DNA of 64,000 bases from Salinibacterium sp. G-O1 (GTDB lineage Bacteria; Actinomycetota; Actinomycetes; Actinomycetales; Microbacteriaceae). The stretch lies in the NCBI RefSeq assembly GCF_030063305.1, contig NZ_JASISV010000001.1, positions 124,001 to 188,000 on the forward strand. The letters are read 5' to 3'. Made by a program: the position numbers and the translations under genes. The first letter of the stretch is position 1, and each line of letters begins with the position of its first letter. Below are positions 44,172-51,424 of the stretch, piece by piece. The notes beneath the pieces were generated by a model that was not told where the DNA came from, did no database searches, and saw only the letters and a program-made list of their open reading frames with translations.

Positions 44172-44807
44172 GTGACCGAACCCAACCCGAGCGTCGAGCT
44201 CAGCACCAACGGCGTCGGGCCGTGGCAGGGCGAGCTTCCGACCGAGGAGCACTACGACCCCGAACTGCTGGAGCGTGGTGACTCGCGCAACGTGATCGAT
44301 CGCTATCGCTACTGGACGATGGCCGCGATCGTGGCCGACCTCGACGAGCACCGGCACGAGTTCCACGTGGCCATCGAGAACTGGCAGCACGACATGAACA
44401 TCGGGTCGATCGTGCGCAGCGCCAATGCCTTCGCCGCCGACACGGTGCACATCATCGGTCGACGCCGCTGGAACAAGCGCGGGGCGATGGTGACCGACCG
44501 CTACCAGCATGTGATGCATCATCCGGATGTCGCGGCCTTCGTCGCGTGGGCGAACGAGGCTGGCGTCCCGATCCTGGCCATCGACAACGTGCCCGGCAGC
44601 GTCATCATCGAGACCTTCGACCTGCCCAAACGCTGCGTGCTGCTGTTTGGACAGGAAGGCCCCGGGCTCAGCCCCGAGGCGATCGACGCGGCGGATGCGG
44701 TGCTGGAGATCAGCCAGTTCGGCTCGACCAGGAGCATGAACGCGTCGGCCGCCGCAGCGGTAACCATGCACGCCTGGGTGCTGCAGCACGTCTTTCCGCG
44801 CGGCTGA
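44172..44807 (+). CDS. TrmH/SpoU-family RNA 2'-O-methyltransferase
   Basis: A 211-residue SPOUT methyltransferase. The three SpoU motifs are clear: NIGSIVRSANAF, CVLLFGQEGPGLSPEAI and STRSMNASAAAAV. It methylates ribose 2'-OH in tRNA or rRNA; the site is unknown. An N-terminal extension of about 60 residues replaces the usual substrate domain. GTG 44172 was chosen because TAGCCT (44159-44164) stands seven bases before it and the conserved protein begins soon after; the frame is open further upstream through the repeats but is not coding there. Confidence 0.9.
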   Translation: MTEPNPSVELSTNGVGPWQGELPTEEHYDPELLERGDSRNVIDRYRYWTMAAIVADLDEHRHEFHVAIENWQHDMNIGSIVRSANAFAADTVHIIGRRRWNKRGAMVTDRYQHVMHHPDVAAFVAWANEAGVPILAIDNVPGSVIIETFDLPKRCVLLFGQEGPGLSPEAIDAADAVLEISQFGSTRSMNASAAAAVTMHAWVLQHVFPRG

Positions 44808-44813
44808 GGCCGC

Positions 44814-44871
44814 CGAGACCTCCACTTCTGCTGCTTGCAGGGGGAGGGACGCAGCAAAAGTGGAGGTCTCG
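44814..44871. terminator. Strong bidirectional hairpin between convergent genes
   Basis: Left arm 44814-44834 begins CGAGACCTCCACTT and ends TGCTGC; right arm 44851-44871 is its inverse with one mismatch in 21 positions, around a 16-base loop. It lies 6 bases after the RNA methyltransferase stop and 16 before the stop of the convergent YhgE gene. It probably terminates both, and may also be a dispersed repeat. Confidence 0.8.
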
Positions 44872-44887
44872 ACGAGAAGACGAGTCG

Positions 44888-46783
44888 TCAGCCCGCAAGC
44901 GGCGTTGGGCGCAGCTCGCGCAGGGTGCGGCCGCGGCCCTGCTTCAGCGCGCCGAGCACGCTGATCGCGAGGGCGGCGATCATCCACACCACAAGCGGCA
45001 GGATGGCGCCACCGAGGTTTGACGGGTCGCCGTACATCAGCTGCCGCAGACCCTCGACGGCGTGACTCATCGGCAGCACCTGATGCAGCATCGCGAGCGG
45101 TTCCGGAAGGGTCTGCCAGGGGAATGTGCCGCCGGCCACGACCAGCTGCACGATCATTAGCATCAGCGCGAGGAACTGCCCGACGCTCCCCAGCCAGATG
45201 TTCAACGCATGCACGATCGCCGCAAAGGTCACCGAGATGAGGATCATGAAGGCGAGGAGACCGGCGGCATTCGCCGGCCGCAGTCCGAGCATCACGGTCA
45301 CCACCCCGAACAGCGCGGCCATCTGCACGGTTCCGAGCATCGCGGGCGCCAGCCAGCCCGCGATGGTGGTGCGGATGGGCCGTCGAACCGCGGTCAGGGC
45401 GCGCCGGGAGAGCGGGCGCACCAGCAGGAAGAGGGCGTACATGCCGATCCAGGCCGCGAGGCTGATGAAGAAGGGCGCGAGCCCCGCACCATAGTTCTGC
45501 GCCTCGGTGATAGCCGTCTGGTCGACCGCGACCGGGTCTGAAATGGCGGCGGCGGTGGCGGCTCGCGACTCAGCCGACGTGGAGGGAACCTCCGCAGCGC
45601 CCCCGGCGAGCGAGTCACGCAGGGTCGTCGAGCCCTCGGTGACCTGCGCGATGCCGTCGCTCAACGTTGTCGCGCCAGCCGAGGCGCTGGCAGCGCCGTC
45701 AGACAGGGTGGATGCGCCAGCCGCTGCGCTGTCGATCGCCTCGGCGAGCGCCGGTGCCTGGGCGCTCAACTGTTGAGCTCCCGTCGAGACCTGTATTGCC
45801 CCGGCGGCCAGAGCGGTCATGTTGGGCGCGATCGCCGACGCAATCGCGCTGGTGCCGCCCGTCGCACGACTGAGCGCGTCGAGCTGGTCCAGGATCGGCT
45901 GCTGGTCGGCGGCGGAGACGCCAGCGTCGTCGAGGGCGGCGGCAACCTGGGAGCGCACCGCGGGGGACAGTGCCGCGGCCTGCGATGCGGCGGCGGCGAG
46001 CCCCGTTGCGGCGTCTGACGCTGAGCCGATTCCGGCGGACACGGAGGAGGCCCCGCTGGCGAGGGCGGCCGCGCTCGAGGGCAGCGCTCCGGCGCTGGCG
46101 TCGAGGGTTGCGAGGCCGTCGCTCAGCGACGCGGCCCCGGCGGCGAGAGACGCCGAACCCGAGGAGAGCGACGTCGCGCCGGCCGCGGCGGTGGCCATGG
46201 CATCCGCCATTCTCGATGCACCGTCGCTCGCGTCGACCAGCCCGGTGCGCAATGAATCGACGGCATCGAGCAAGGTTCTGGATGCCCCGGCACCCACCCT
46301 CTCGACCAGTGCGACCTGCACCGCCGCTGCCGCCTGTTTGGCAAGGGTCGTGCTGAGGTAGCTGTTGGTGTCGTTGGTGGTCAGAACGAGCGACGCGGCC
46401 TGCGGGTCGCTGCCGCCCGCTGACACCAGGTAGTTCGAGAAGTTCGCGGGGAACGTGAGGCTGAAGTCGTACGTTCCGTCAGTTACACCGGTGTTGGCGT
46501 CGTCGGCAGAGACGAGCACCCAGCCGAAGCGCTGGTCGTCGAGAAGCTGCTCGGCCGCCTCGTTGCCGTAGTTGACGCGCTCGCCGTCAGAGGTCGCGCC
46601 GGTATCGGCAACGACGATCGCCGCGGGAATCTGGTCGAGCCGGCTGTACGGGTCGGCGTTACCCCAGAGGTACATGCCGCCGTAGATGACGGGCACGGCC
46701 ATCAGCGCGATGAGTGCGGTCACTCCCATGCGGCTCGCGGTGAGGCGGGCGAACTCGGAACGAATGAGGGTGAAAATTGTCAT
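44888..46783 (-). CDS. YhgE/Pip-family membrane protein
   Basis: A 631-residue protein. A first membrane segment (about residues 16-36) is followed by a large external region of about 390 residues, much of it low-complexity Ala/Ser heptad-like repeats (LSSGSASLAAGAASLSDG, then similar), and five membrane segments at the C terminus that resemble an ABC-2-type permease. This is the layout of YhgE/Pip and related exporters, linked to phage receptors, type VII secretion and small-molecule export. ATG 46783 shares a base with the upstream stop. It is the last gene of a TetR / ABC-like / YhgE operon. Confidence 0.85.
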   Translation of the reverse strand: MTIFTLIRSEFARLTASRMGVTALIALMAVPVIYGGMYLWGNADPYSRLDQIPAAIVVADTGATSDGERVNYGNEAAEQLLDDQRFGWVLVSADDANTGVTDGTYDFSLTFPANFSNYLVSAGGSDPQAASLVLTTNDTNSYLSTTLAKQAAAAVQVALVERVGAGASRTLLDAVDSLRTGLVDASDGASRMADAMATAAAGATSLSSGSASLAAGAASLSDGLATLDASAGALPSSAAALASGASSVSAGIGSASDAATGLAAAASQAAALSPAVRSQVAAALDDAGVSAADQQPILDQLDALSRATGGTSAIASAIAPNMTALAAGAIQVSTGAQQLSAQAPALAEAIDSAAAGASTLSDGAASASAGATTLSDGIAQVTEGSTTLRDSLAGGAAEVPSTSAESRAATAAAISDPVAVDQTAITEAQNYGAGLAPFFISLAAWIGMYALFLLVRPLSRRALTAVRRPIRTTIAGWLAPAMLGTVQMAALFGVVTVMLGLRPANAAGLLAFMILISVTFAAIVHALNIWLGSVGQFLALMLMIVQLVVAGGTFPWQTLPEPLAMLHQVLPMSHAVEGLRQLMYGDPSNLGGAILPLVVWMIAALAISVLGALKQGRGRTLRELRPTPLAG

Positions 46784-47430
46784 CAGGCCACTTCTTCGGA
46801 TGGTGCAGCGTCGGGTCCGGCGGTCGCGTCGCGCGCGCCCAGATCGAGGAGTCTTTCTGCGGTCACGGCGTCGGTCACGATGACCACGGTGATTCCCCGA
46901 AACGCGATCGCCTCGAGTGACTCGTACCAGCCGTCGGGCTCGCCGCCGTGACGCTCCGGCGAGGTCAGGATGATCGCCCGCACGCCCGGTCTCAGCAGGG
47001 CCAGCTCGCACAGCAGCCGCACCCGGTCATTCGGTGGAAGCGCGCGCATCGGCACCCGTGCAAACCGCAGCAACTCGTGCTGCTCGAGGAAGGCGCGCAC
47101 GGCCCGGCGGCCTGCCGGACGATCGGCGAAGACCAGCTCCTCCGCGACCACGCCCGCGAGGCTCACTCCGGCGACCGGCTCGGCGACGACGGGGGTGTCG
47201 ACGAGAGCCGTGTGCTGTCTGAGCGCGACAGGATCGGTGCGGTCATCCACGCGGATGGCGCCGGTGTCTGCACCGATGCGACCCGCGAGCATCATCGAGA
47301 CGAGCATCGGCCGCTCGGCGGTCTCGACCTGCACAACGCTGGGGGCACCCGGGCCCGCCCACAGGGTCATCGGTGGCACCTCGGCGCCCAGCCCGCGGCC
47401 GATCGCCGCGGCATCCATGGCGAGACGCAT
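46783..47430 (-). CDS. Degenerate ABC-ATPase-like protein, unknown function
   Basis: A 215-residue protein that follows the outline of an ABC transporter ATPase but lacks Walker A (no GxxGxGKST). The region LPPNDRVRLLCELALLRPGVRAIILTSPE occupies the place of the signature helix and Walker B (normally LSGGQxxRxxxARAL...LLLDEP). VVIVTDAVTAERLLDLG resembles the switch-region end. It therefore probably cannot hydrolyse ATP. It is sandwiched between TetR and YhgE with one- to three-base overlaps, suggesting a partner or regulator of the YhgE protein. Function unknown. Confidence 0.7.
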   Translation of the reverse strand: MRLAMDAAAIGRGLGAEVPPMTLWAGPGAPSVVQVETAERPMLVSMMLAGRIGADTGAIRVDDRTDPVALRQHTALVDTPVVAEPVAGVSLAGVVAEELVFADRPAGRRAVRAFLEQHELLRFARVPMRALPPNDRVRLLCELALLRPGVRAIILTSPERHGGEPDGWYESLEAIAFRGITVVIVTDAVTAERLLDLGARDATAGPDAAPSEEVA

Positions 47431-48056
47431 CAGCGCGCCGGCCAGGCCAGCTCAGGGGTGCCGTCGATCACCGCGGCGGCCTCGGTGGCACTCAGCCCCA
47501 CTGTGGAAAGCACGAGCAACATCGCGAGCCGGTGCGCCTCGGGAGCAGCAATATTGTCGCGAGAGGATGCCGCCAGCGCAGAGAGTGCACTGTCTTCGAC
47601 CAGACGGGCAAGCCGGCCTGCGGGGATGTCGGTACGCAGTTCGCCGAGCGCCACGCCGTCGACGACCGCAGCGAGCACCCGGTCGCGCAGTGGTTGCAGT
47701 GCGGCGGCGGTGTGCGTTTTGAGCGGACCCCGCACGGCGAATACGGCCATGACTCGGATGTCGTCAACCTCGAACCAGAGCCGGGACGCGATGAGGGCGA
47801 GTCGGATGGTGGGGTCAGGATGATCGACGCCGGCCATGGCATGGGATACGCGTGTGGCGCCGCTGGTCAACAGCTCGCGTAAGAGCTCGTCCCGGGTTGC
47901 GAAGTGGCCGTAAACGGAGCGACGGGACAGTCCGGCGCGTGTCGCGATCGCCTCAAGCGAAGCGTCGGCGTCGAGGTTGAGTTCGACGCGCGCGGCGGCG
48001 AGGAGCGCGTCACGGTTTTCCGCGGCATCCCTGCGGGGAGCTCTCGTTGTGGTCAT
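47430..48056 (-). CDS. TetR-family regulator of the YhgE operon
   Basis: A 208-residue TetR protein with the helix-turn-helix AIATRAGLSRRSVYGHFATRDELL (about residues 34-57). It is the first gene of the three-gene operon. The start is ATG 48056: TAGCGT lies seven bases upstream, giving a probable leaderless message. A 30-bp palindrome sits over the promoter, so it almost certainly represses its own operon. The stop overlaps the start of the next gene. Confidence 0.9.
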   Translation of the reverse strand: MTTTRAPRRDAAENRDALLAAARVELNLDADASLEAIATRAGLSRRSVYGHFATRDELLRELLTSGATRVSHAMAGVDHPDPTIRLALIASRLWFEVDDIRVMAVFAVRGPLKTHTAAALQPLRDRVLAAVVDGVALGELRTDIPAGRLARLVEDSALSALAASSRDNIAAPEAHRLAMLLVLSTVGLSATEAAAVIDGTPELAWPAR

Positions 48057-48063
48057 GCTCTTC

Positions 48064-48098
48064 ACGCTACTATCTTGCACAGCACTGTGCAAGATAGT
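48064..48098 (-). promoter_or_regulatory. Promoter with overlapping 30-bp TetR operator
   Basis: ACTATCTTGCACAG (48069-48082), CA, CTGTGCAAGATAGT (48085-48098) is a perfect palindrome with 14-bp arms. On the minus strand TTGCAC (48092-48087, -35) and TAGCGT (48069-48064, -10) are 17 bases apart, so the palindrome covers the -35 and spacer. A bound TetR dimer pair would block RNA polymerase. Confidence 0.88.
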
Positions 48099-48199
48099 TT
48101 GCTGACTGTCGGGAAACGCTCAACTTCGTAAGACGGGGTCATGACACCGCACGGCAGGTAGAATGGGGTGTAATCCCGTTTTCTACGAGAGGCTTCAGC

Positions 48200-49498
48200 G
48201 TGCCAGCAATCGTCATCATCGGAGCCCAGTGGGGCGACGAGGGAAAAGGCAAAGCAACCGACCTGCTGGCCGAACGCACCGACTATGTTGTGAAGTTCAA
48301 CGGCGGAAATAACGCCGGCCACACCGTCGTTGTGGGCAACCAGAAGTACGCCCTGCATCTGCTTCCGTCCGGCATCCTGACCGACGGGGTGGTTCCCGTC
48401 ATCGGTAACGGCGTCGTCGTCGACATCGAGGTGCTGTTTGACGAGTTGAACGCGCTCTCGTCGCGAGGTGTCGACGTGTCGAAGCTCAAGGTGAGCGCCA
48501 ACGCGCACGTCATCACCCAGTACCACCGCACCCTCGACAAGGTGACTGAGCGATTCCTCGGCAAGCGCCAGATCGGTACCACCGGCCGCGGCATCGGCCC
48601 CGCGTACGCGGACAAGATCAACCGCGTTGGCATCAGAATTCAGGATCTGTTCGACGAGAACATCCTGCGCCAGAAGGTGGAGGGTGCCCTCCACGCCAAG
48701 AACCACCTGCTCGTCAAGATCTACAACCGCCGCGCGATTGCGGTCGATGAGGTCGTCGAAGACCTGCTGAGCTATGTCGAACGCCTGCGCCCGATGGTGG
48801 CAGACACCGGCCTGCTGCTGAACGAGGCTCTCGACGCCGGCAAGACCGTCGTCTTCGAGGGTGGCCAGGCGACGATGCTGGATGTGGATCACGGCACATA
48901 TCCGTTCGTCACCTCGTCCAACTCCACCAGCGGAGGGGCGGCGACGGGTTCCGGCGTGGCGCCCAACCGCCTCGAGCGCGTCATCGGAATCGTCAAGGCG
49001 TACACAACCCGCGTCGGCGCAGGGCCATTCCCCACCGAACTCAACGACGAATCGGGTGAGTGGCTACGCGCGCGCGGCTTCGAGTTCGGCACCACCACGG
49101 GGCGTCCGCGCCGCACCGGCTGGTACGACGCACCGATCGCGCGCTACTCGGCACGCATCAACGGCGTCACCGACTTCGTTCTCACCAAGCTCGATGTGCT
49201 CACCGGGTTGAAGACCATCCCCGTGTGTGTTGCATACAGCGTCGACGGCGTGCGGGTGGACGAGGTTCCGGTCTCGCAGTCCGACTTCCACCACGCGGTG
49301 CCCATCTACGAAGAATTCCCCGGATGGGACGAAGACATCACCGGCGCCCGCACTTTTGACGAGCTGCCGAAGAACGCGCAGGATTACGTGCTCGCCGTCG
49401 AGGCGATCAGCGGTTCGCGCATCTCGGCCATCGGCGTCGGGCCCGACCGCGAGGCGATCATCACCCGCCATGATTTGTTAGGCGCGCTGGAGCTATAA
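48200..49498 (+). CDS. purA: Adenylosuccinate synthetase
   Basis: A 432-residue enzyme that joins IMP and aspartate with GTP in AMP synthesis. Signatures are [20 protein letters not shown], the catalytic [26 protein letters not shown] and [16 protein letters not shown] 48200 has GAGAGG seven bases upstream; TAGAAT at 48159-48164 is a candidate -10. The last codons (ALEL) and stop are part of a 71-bp tandem repeat that continues downstream. Confidence 0.97.
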   Translation: MPAIVIIGAQWGDEGKGKATDLLAERTDYVVKFNGGNNAGHTVVVGNQKYALHLLPSGILTDGVVPVIGNGVVVDIEVLFDELNALSSRGVDVSKLKVSANAHVITQYHRTLDKVTERFLGKRQIGTTGRGIGPAYADKINRVGIRIQDLFDENILRQKVEGALHAKNHLLVKIYNRRAIAVDEVVEDLLSYVERLRPMVADTGLLLNEALDAGKTVVFEGGQATMLDVDHGTYPFVTSSNSTSGGAATGSGVAPNRLERVIGIVKAYTTRVGAGPFPTELNDESGEWLRARGFEFGTTTGRPRRTGWYDAPIARYSARINGVTDFVLTKLDVLTGLKTIPVCVAYSVDGVRVDEVPVSQSDFHHAVPIYEEFPGWDEDITGARTFDELPKNAQDYVLAVEAISGSRISAIGVGPDREAIITRHDLLGALEL

Positions 49499-49636
49499 AG
49501 ATCGCGCCAGCGATCTTGCGACGCCAGCGCCGAGGGAGCCTGCGACCGAGGGTGGCGCTGGAGCTATAAAGATCGCGCCAGCGATCTTGCGACGCCAGCG
49601 CCGAGGGAGCCTGCGACCGAGGGTGGCGCTGGAGCT
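49484..49636. repeat. 71-bp tandem repeat, two full copies plus 11 bp, overlapping the purA end
   Basis: Copies occupy 49484-49554 and 49555-49625, essentially identical, and a third starts at 49626 (GCGCTGGAGCT). Each holds the hairpin AAGATCGC-GCCA-GCGATCTT (49498-49517 and 49569-49588) and longer inverted words CCAGCGCC/GGCGCTGG. The first hairpin directly follows the purA stop and may act as its terminator. The remaining gene-free stretch, 49637-49923, holds the promoter and leader of the polysaccharide locus. Confidence 0.92.
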
Positions 49637-49719
49637 CTAGCGACGTTTTGCGTCCTTTCGGCGCCATCCCGCGCAGGAATCAGGGGCGATTCGCGACCAC
49701 CTCGGTCTGATCCGACGCC

Positions 49720-49738
49720 TTAACCCTCTTCTTAACCC
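49720..49738 (+). promoter_or_regulatory. Direct repeat TTAACCC-N5-TTAACCC, site 1
   Basis: TTAACCC at 49720-49726 and again at 49732-49738, 12-bp period, 185 bases before the first polysaccharide gene. Identical spacing and orientation occur at 56942 and 62924. TAATCT at 49794-49799 is a candidate -10. The layout suits an OmpR/PhoB-type response regulator. Confidence 0.7.
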
Positions 49739-49874
49739 CTGCATGACCCTGCGTTTCGACCGGGTAAACCGGTGTCCTCCTTTGTGGGGACTCTAATCTG
49801 ATAAAGCCAACAACCCGACGGCAGCGTTTACCCCCGTACGACGCTGACGGTTGGTTCCCCCAAAACCCGTAATC

Positions 49875-49908
49875 CCCTTCGGCTCGATTCCCCCATCGAG
49901 CCGAAGGG
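49875..49908 (+). promoter_or_regulatory. Perfect 14-bp hairpin covering the ribosome-binding region
   Basis: CCCTTCGGCTCGAT (49875-49888) pairs perfectly with ATCGAGCCGAAGGG (49895-49908) around a 6-base loop. The AAGGG at the 3' end of the stem is the only Shine-Dalgarno-like sequence before the start at 49924, so the fold would limit translation. Confidence 0.75.
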
Positions 49909-49923
49909 TGATTGGACTTACCC

Positions 49924-51423
49924 ATGACGCAATTCGCCCACCGCGAATATCCCTGGCAGGCTGCCAACTCCGCCCGCAGGCCCATGCAGCGCACCCGTGT
50001 GCAGCCCGCACGCTGGGTCAGGACGTTCTCAACCATCGTGACGGCAAGCGATCTCGTGACGGTCATCATGGCCACGACGGCCACGCACCTGACCTGGTTC
50101 GGATTCCGCGAGGTGATGGTCAGCGCGCCCTCATCGATCGGCGTCAACTACTTCACGGTGTCAATGCTCCTGGTCGTCGCGTGGATGACCGTGCTCGCCG
50201 CCTCCGGCTCGCGGGATCCGCAGATCCTCGGCACTGACCTGACCGAGTACCGGAGAGTTATCAACGGCACGCTGCTGCTGTTCGGCGCGATCGGCGTGTT
50301 CGCAGCAATGACGCAGACCGACTTTGCCCGCGGTTACCTCATCACCGCTTTCCCGCTCGGACTGCTGCTGCTGATCGTCTCGCGCTGGTCGTTGCGCCGC
50401 TGGTTGCATGTGCGTCGTCGCCGCGGTGACTTCACGTTCCGCGTGCTGATCATCGGCACGATGGATAACGTTCGCGAACTCATGGCGGCCCTCGCCCAGC
50501 GCCCGGATGCCGGATACCGCGTCATCGCGGCATTCATCACGGACGTTTCTGACCCCGATCCCATTCCCGGCGTGAGGGTCAGGGCAGCGAATCGCGGTTC
50601 GCTGTTCGAGGGACTGCAGGATGTCTCGGCAGATACCGTCGTTGTCGTCGGCTCGGATGACCTCTCGTCAGCCACCATCAACGAGCTCAGTTGGGAGTTG
50701 GACCCCGGGCAGCAGCTGGTGGTCGCACCCCAGCTCGTCGGGGTCGCGGGGTCGCGCATCCACACCCGTCCCGTTGCCGGGCTGCCACTGATTCACGTCG
50801 AGACGCCCTCCTACGACGGACCCAAGCGGTTCCTTAAGCGGGCGTTCGACATCGTCGGGTCATTCCTGTTGATCGTGATGCTCGCGCCGGTCTTGCTGCT
50901 GACCATCATCCTCGTGGCGTTGTCGTCACCGGGCCCGATCTTCTACCGCCAGGAGCGCATCGGTCTGAGCGGCGCACCGTTCATGATCCTGAAGTTCCGC
51001 AGCATGGTCACAGGAGCAGACTCCAGACTTACCGCACTCCTGCGGGAGCAGGGCACGGCAGACGTGCCGCTGTTCAAGCTCGCAAACGACCCAAGGGTCA
51101 CACCGATCGGTGCGATCCTGCGCCGCTATTCGCTCGACGAACTGCCGCAACTCTTCAACGTGTTGTTCGGCGACATGAGCCTCGTCGGCCCGCGGCCCCA
51201 GGTTGATGGCGAGGTGCGCATGTACGACTCGAAGTCGAGCCGCCGCCTCGCGGTGAAGCCGGGGATGAGCGGCCTGTGGCAGGTCAGCGGCCGGTCGAAC
51301 CTCTCGTGGGAGGACAGCATCCGCCTCGATCTTTACTACGTCGAGAACTGGTCGGTCACCAGCGACATCGTCATTCTGCTGCGCACCTTGCGGGCGGTCA
51401 TCGGCCACAACGGGGCTGTCTGA
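49924..51423 (+). CDS. Polyprenyl-phosphate glycosyl-1-phosphate transferase (WbaP/CpsE type)
   Basis: A 499-residue initiating transferase. Four or five N-terminal membrane segments (about residues 35-165) and a central Rossmann-like domain (VLIIGTMDNVRELM) precede the C-terminal bacterial sugar transferase domain, with KRAFDIVGSFLL, YRQERIGLSGAPFMILKFRSM and SLDELPQLFNVLFGDMSLVGPRP. It links the first sugar phosphate to undecaprenyl phosphate at the inner membrane face, beginning the repeat unit. ATG 49924 is taken as the start; TTG 49912 is a weaker alternative. It leads the operon that continues to 56033. Confidence 0.93.
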   Translation: MTQFAHREYPWQAANSARRPMQRTRVQPARWVRTFSTIVTASDLVTVIMATTATHLTWFGFREVMVSAPSSIGVNYFTVSMLLVVAWMTVLAASGSRDPQILGTDLTEYRRVINGTLLLFGAIGVFAAMTQTDFARGYLITAFPLGLLLLIVSRWSLRRWLHVRRRRGDFTFRVLIIGTMDNVRELMAALAQRPDAGYRVIAAFITDVSDPDPIPGVRVRAANRGSLFEGLQDVSADTVVVVGSDDLSSATINELSWELDPGQQLVVAPQLVGVAGSRIHTRPVAGLPLIHVETPSYDGPKRFLKRAFDIVGSFLLIVMLAPVLLLTIILVALSSPGPIFYRQERIGLSGAPFMILKFRSMVTGADSRLTALLREQGTADVPLFKLANDPRVTPIGAILRRYSLDELPQLFNVLFGDMSLVGPRPQVDGEVRMYDSKSSRRLAVKPGMSGLWQVSGRSNLSWEDSIRLDLYYVENWSVTSDIVILLRTLRAVIGHNGAV

Positions 51424-51424
51424 T

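Noticed and set aside
49461-49667. Minus-strand frame through the 71-bp repeats
   Set aside because: It consists of translated repeat units and the purA end, without a start signal.
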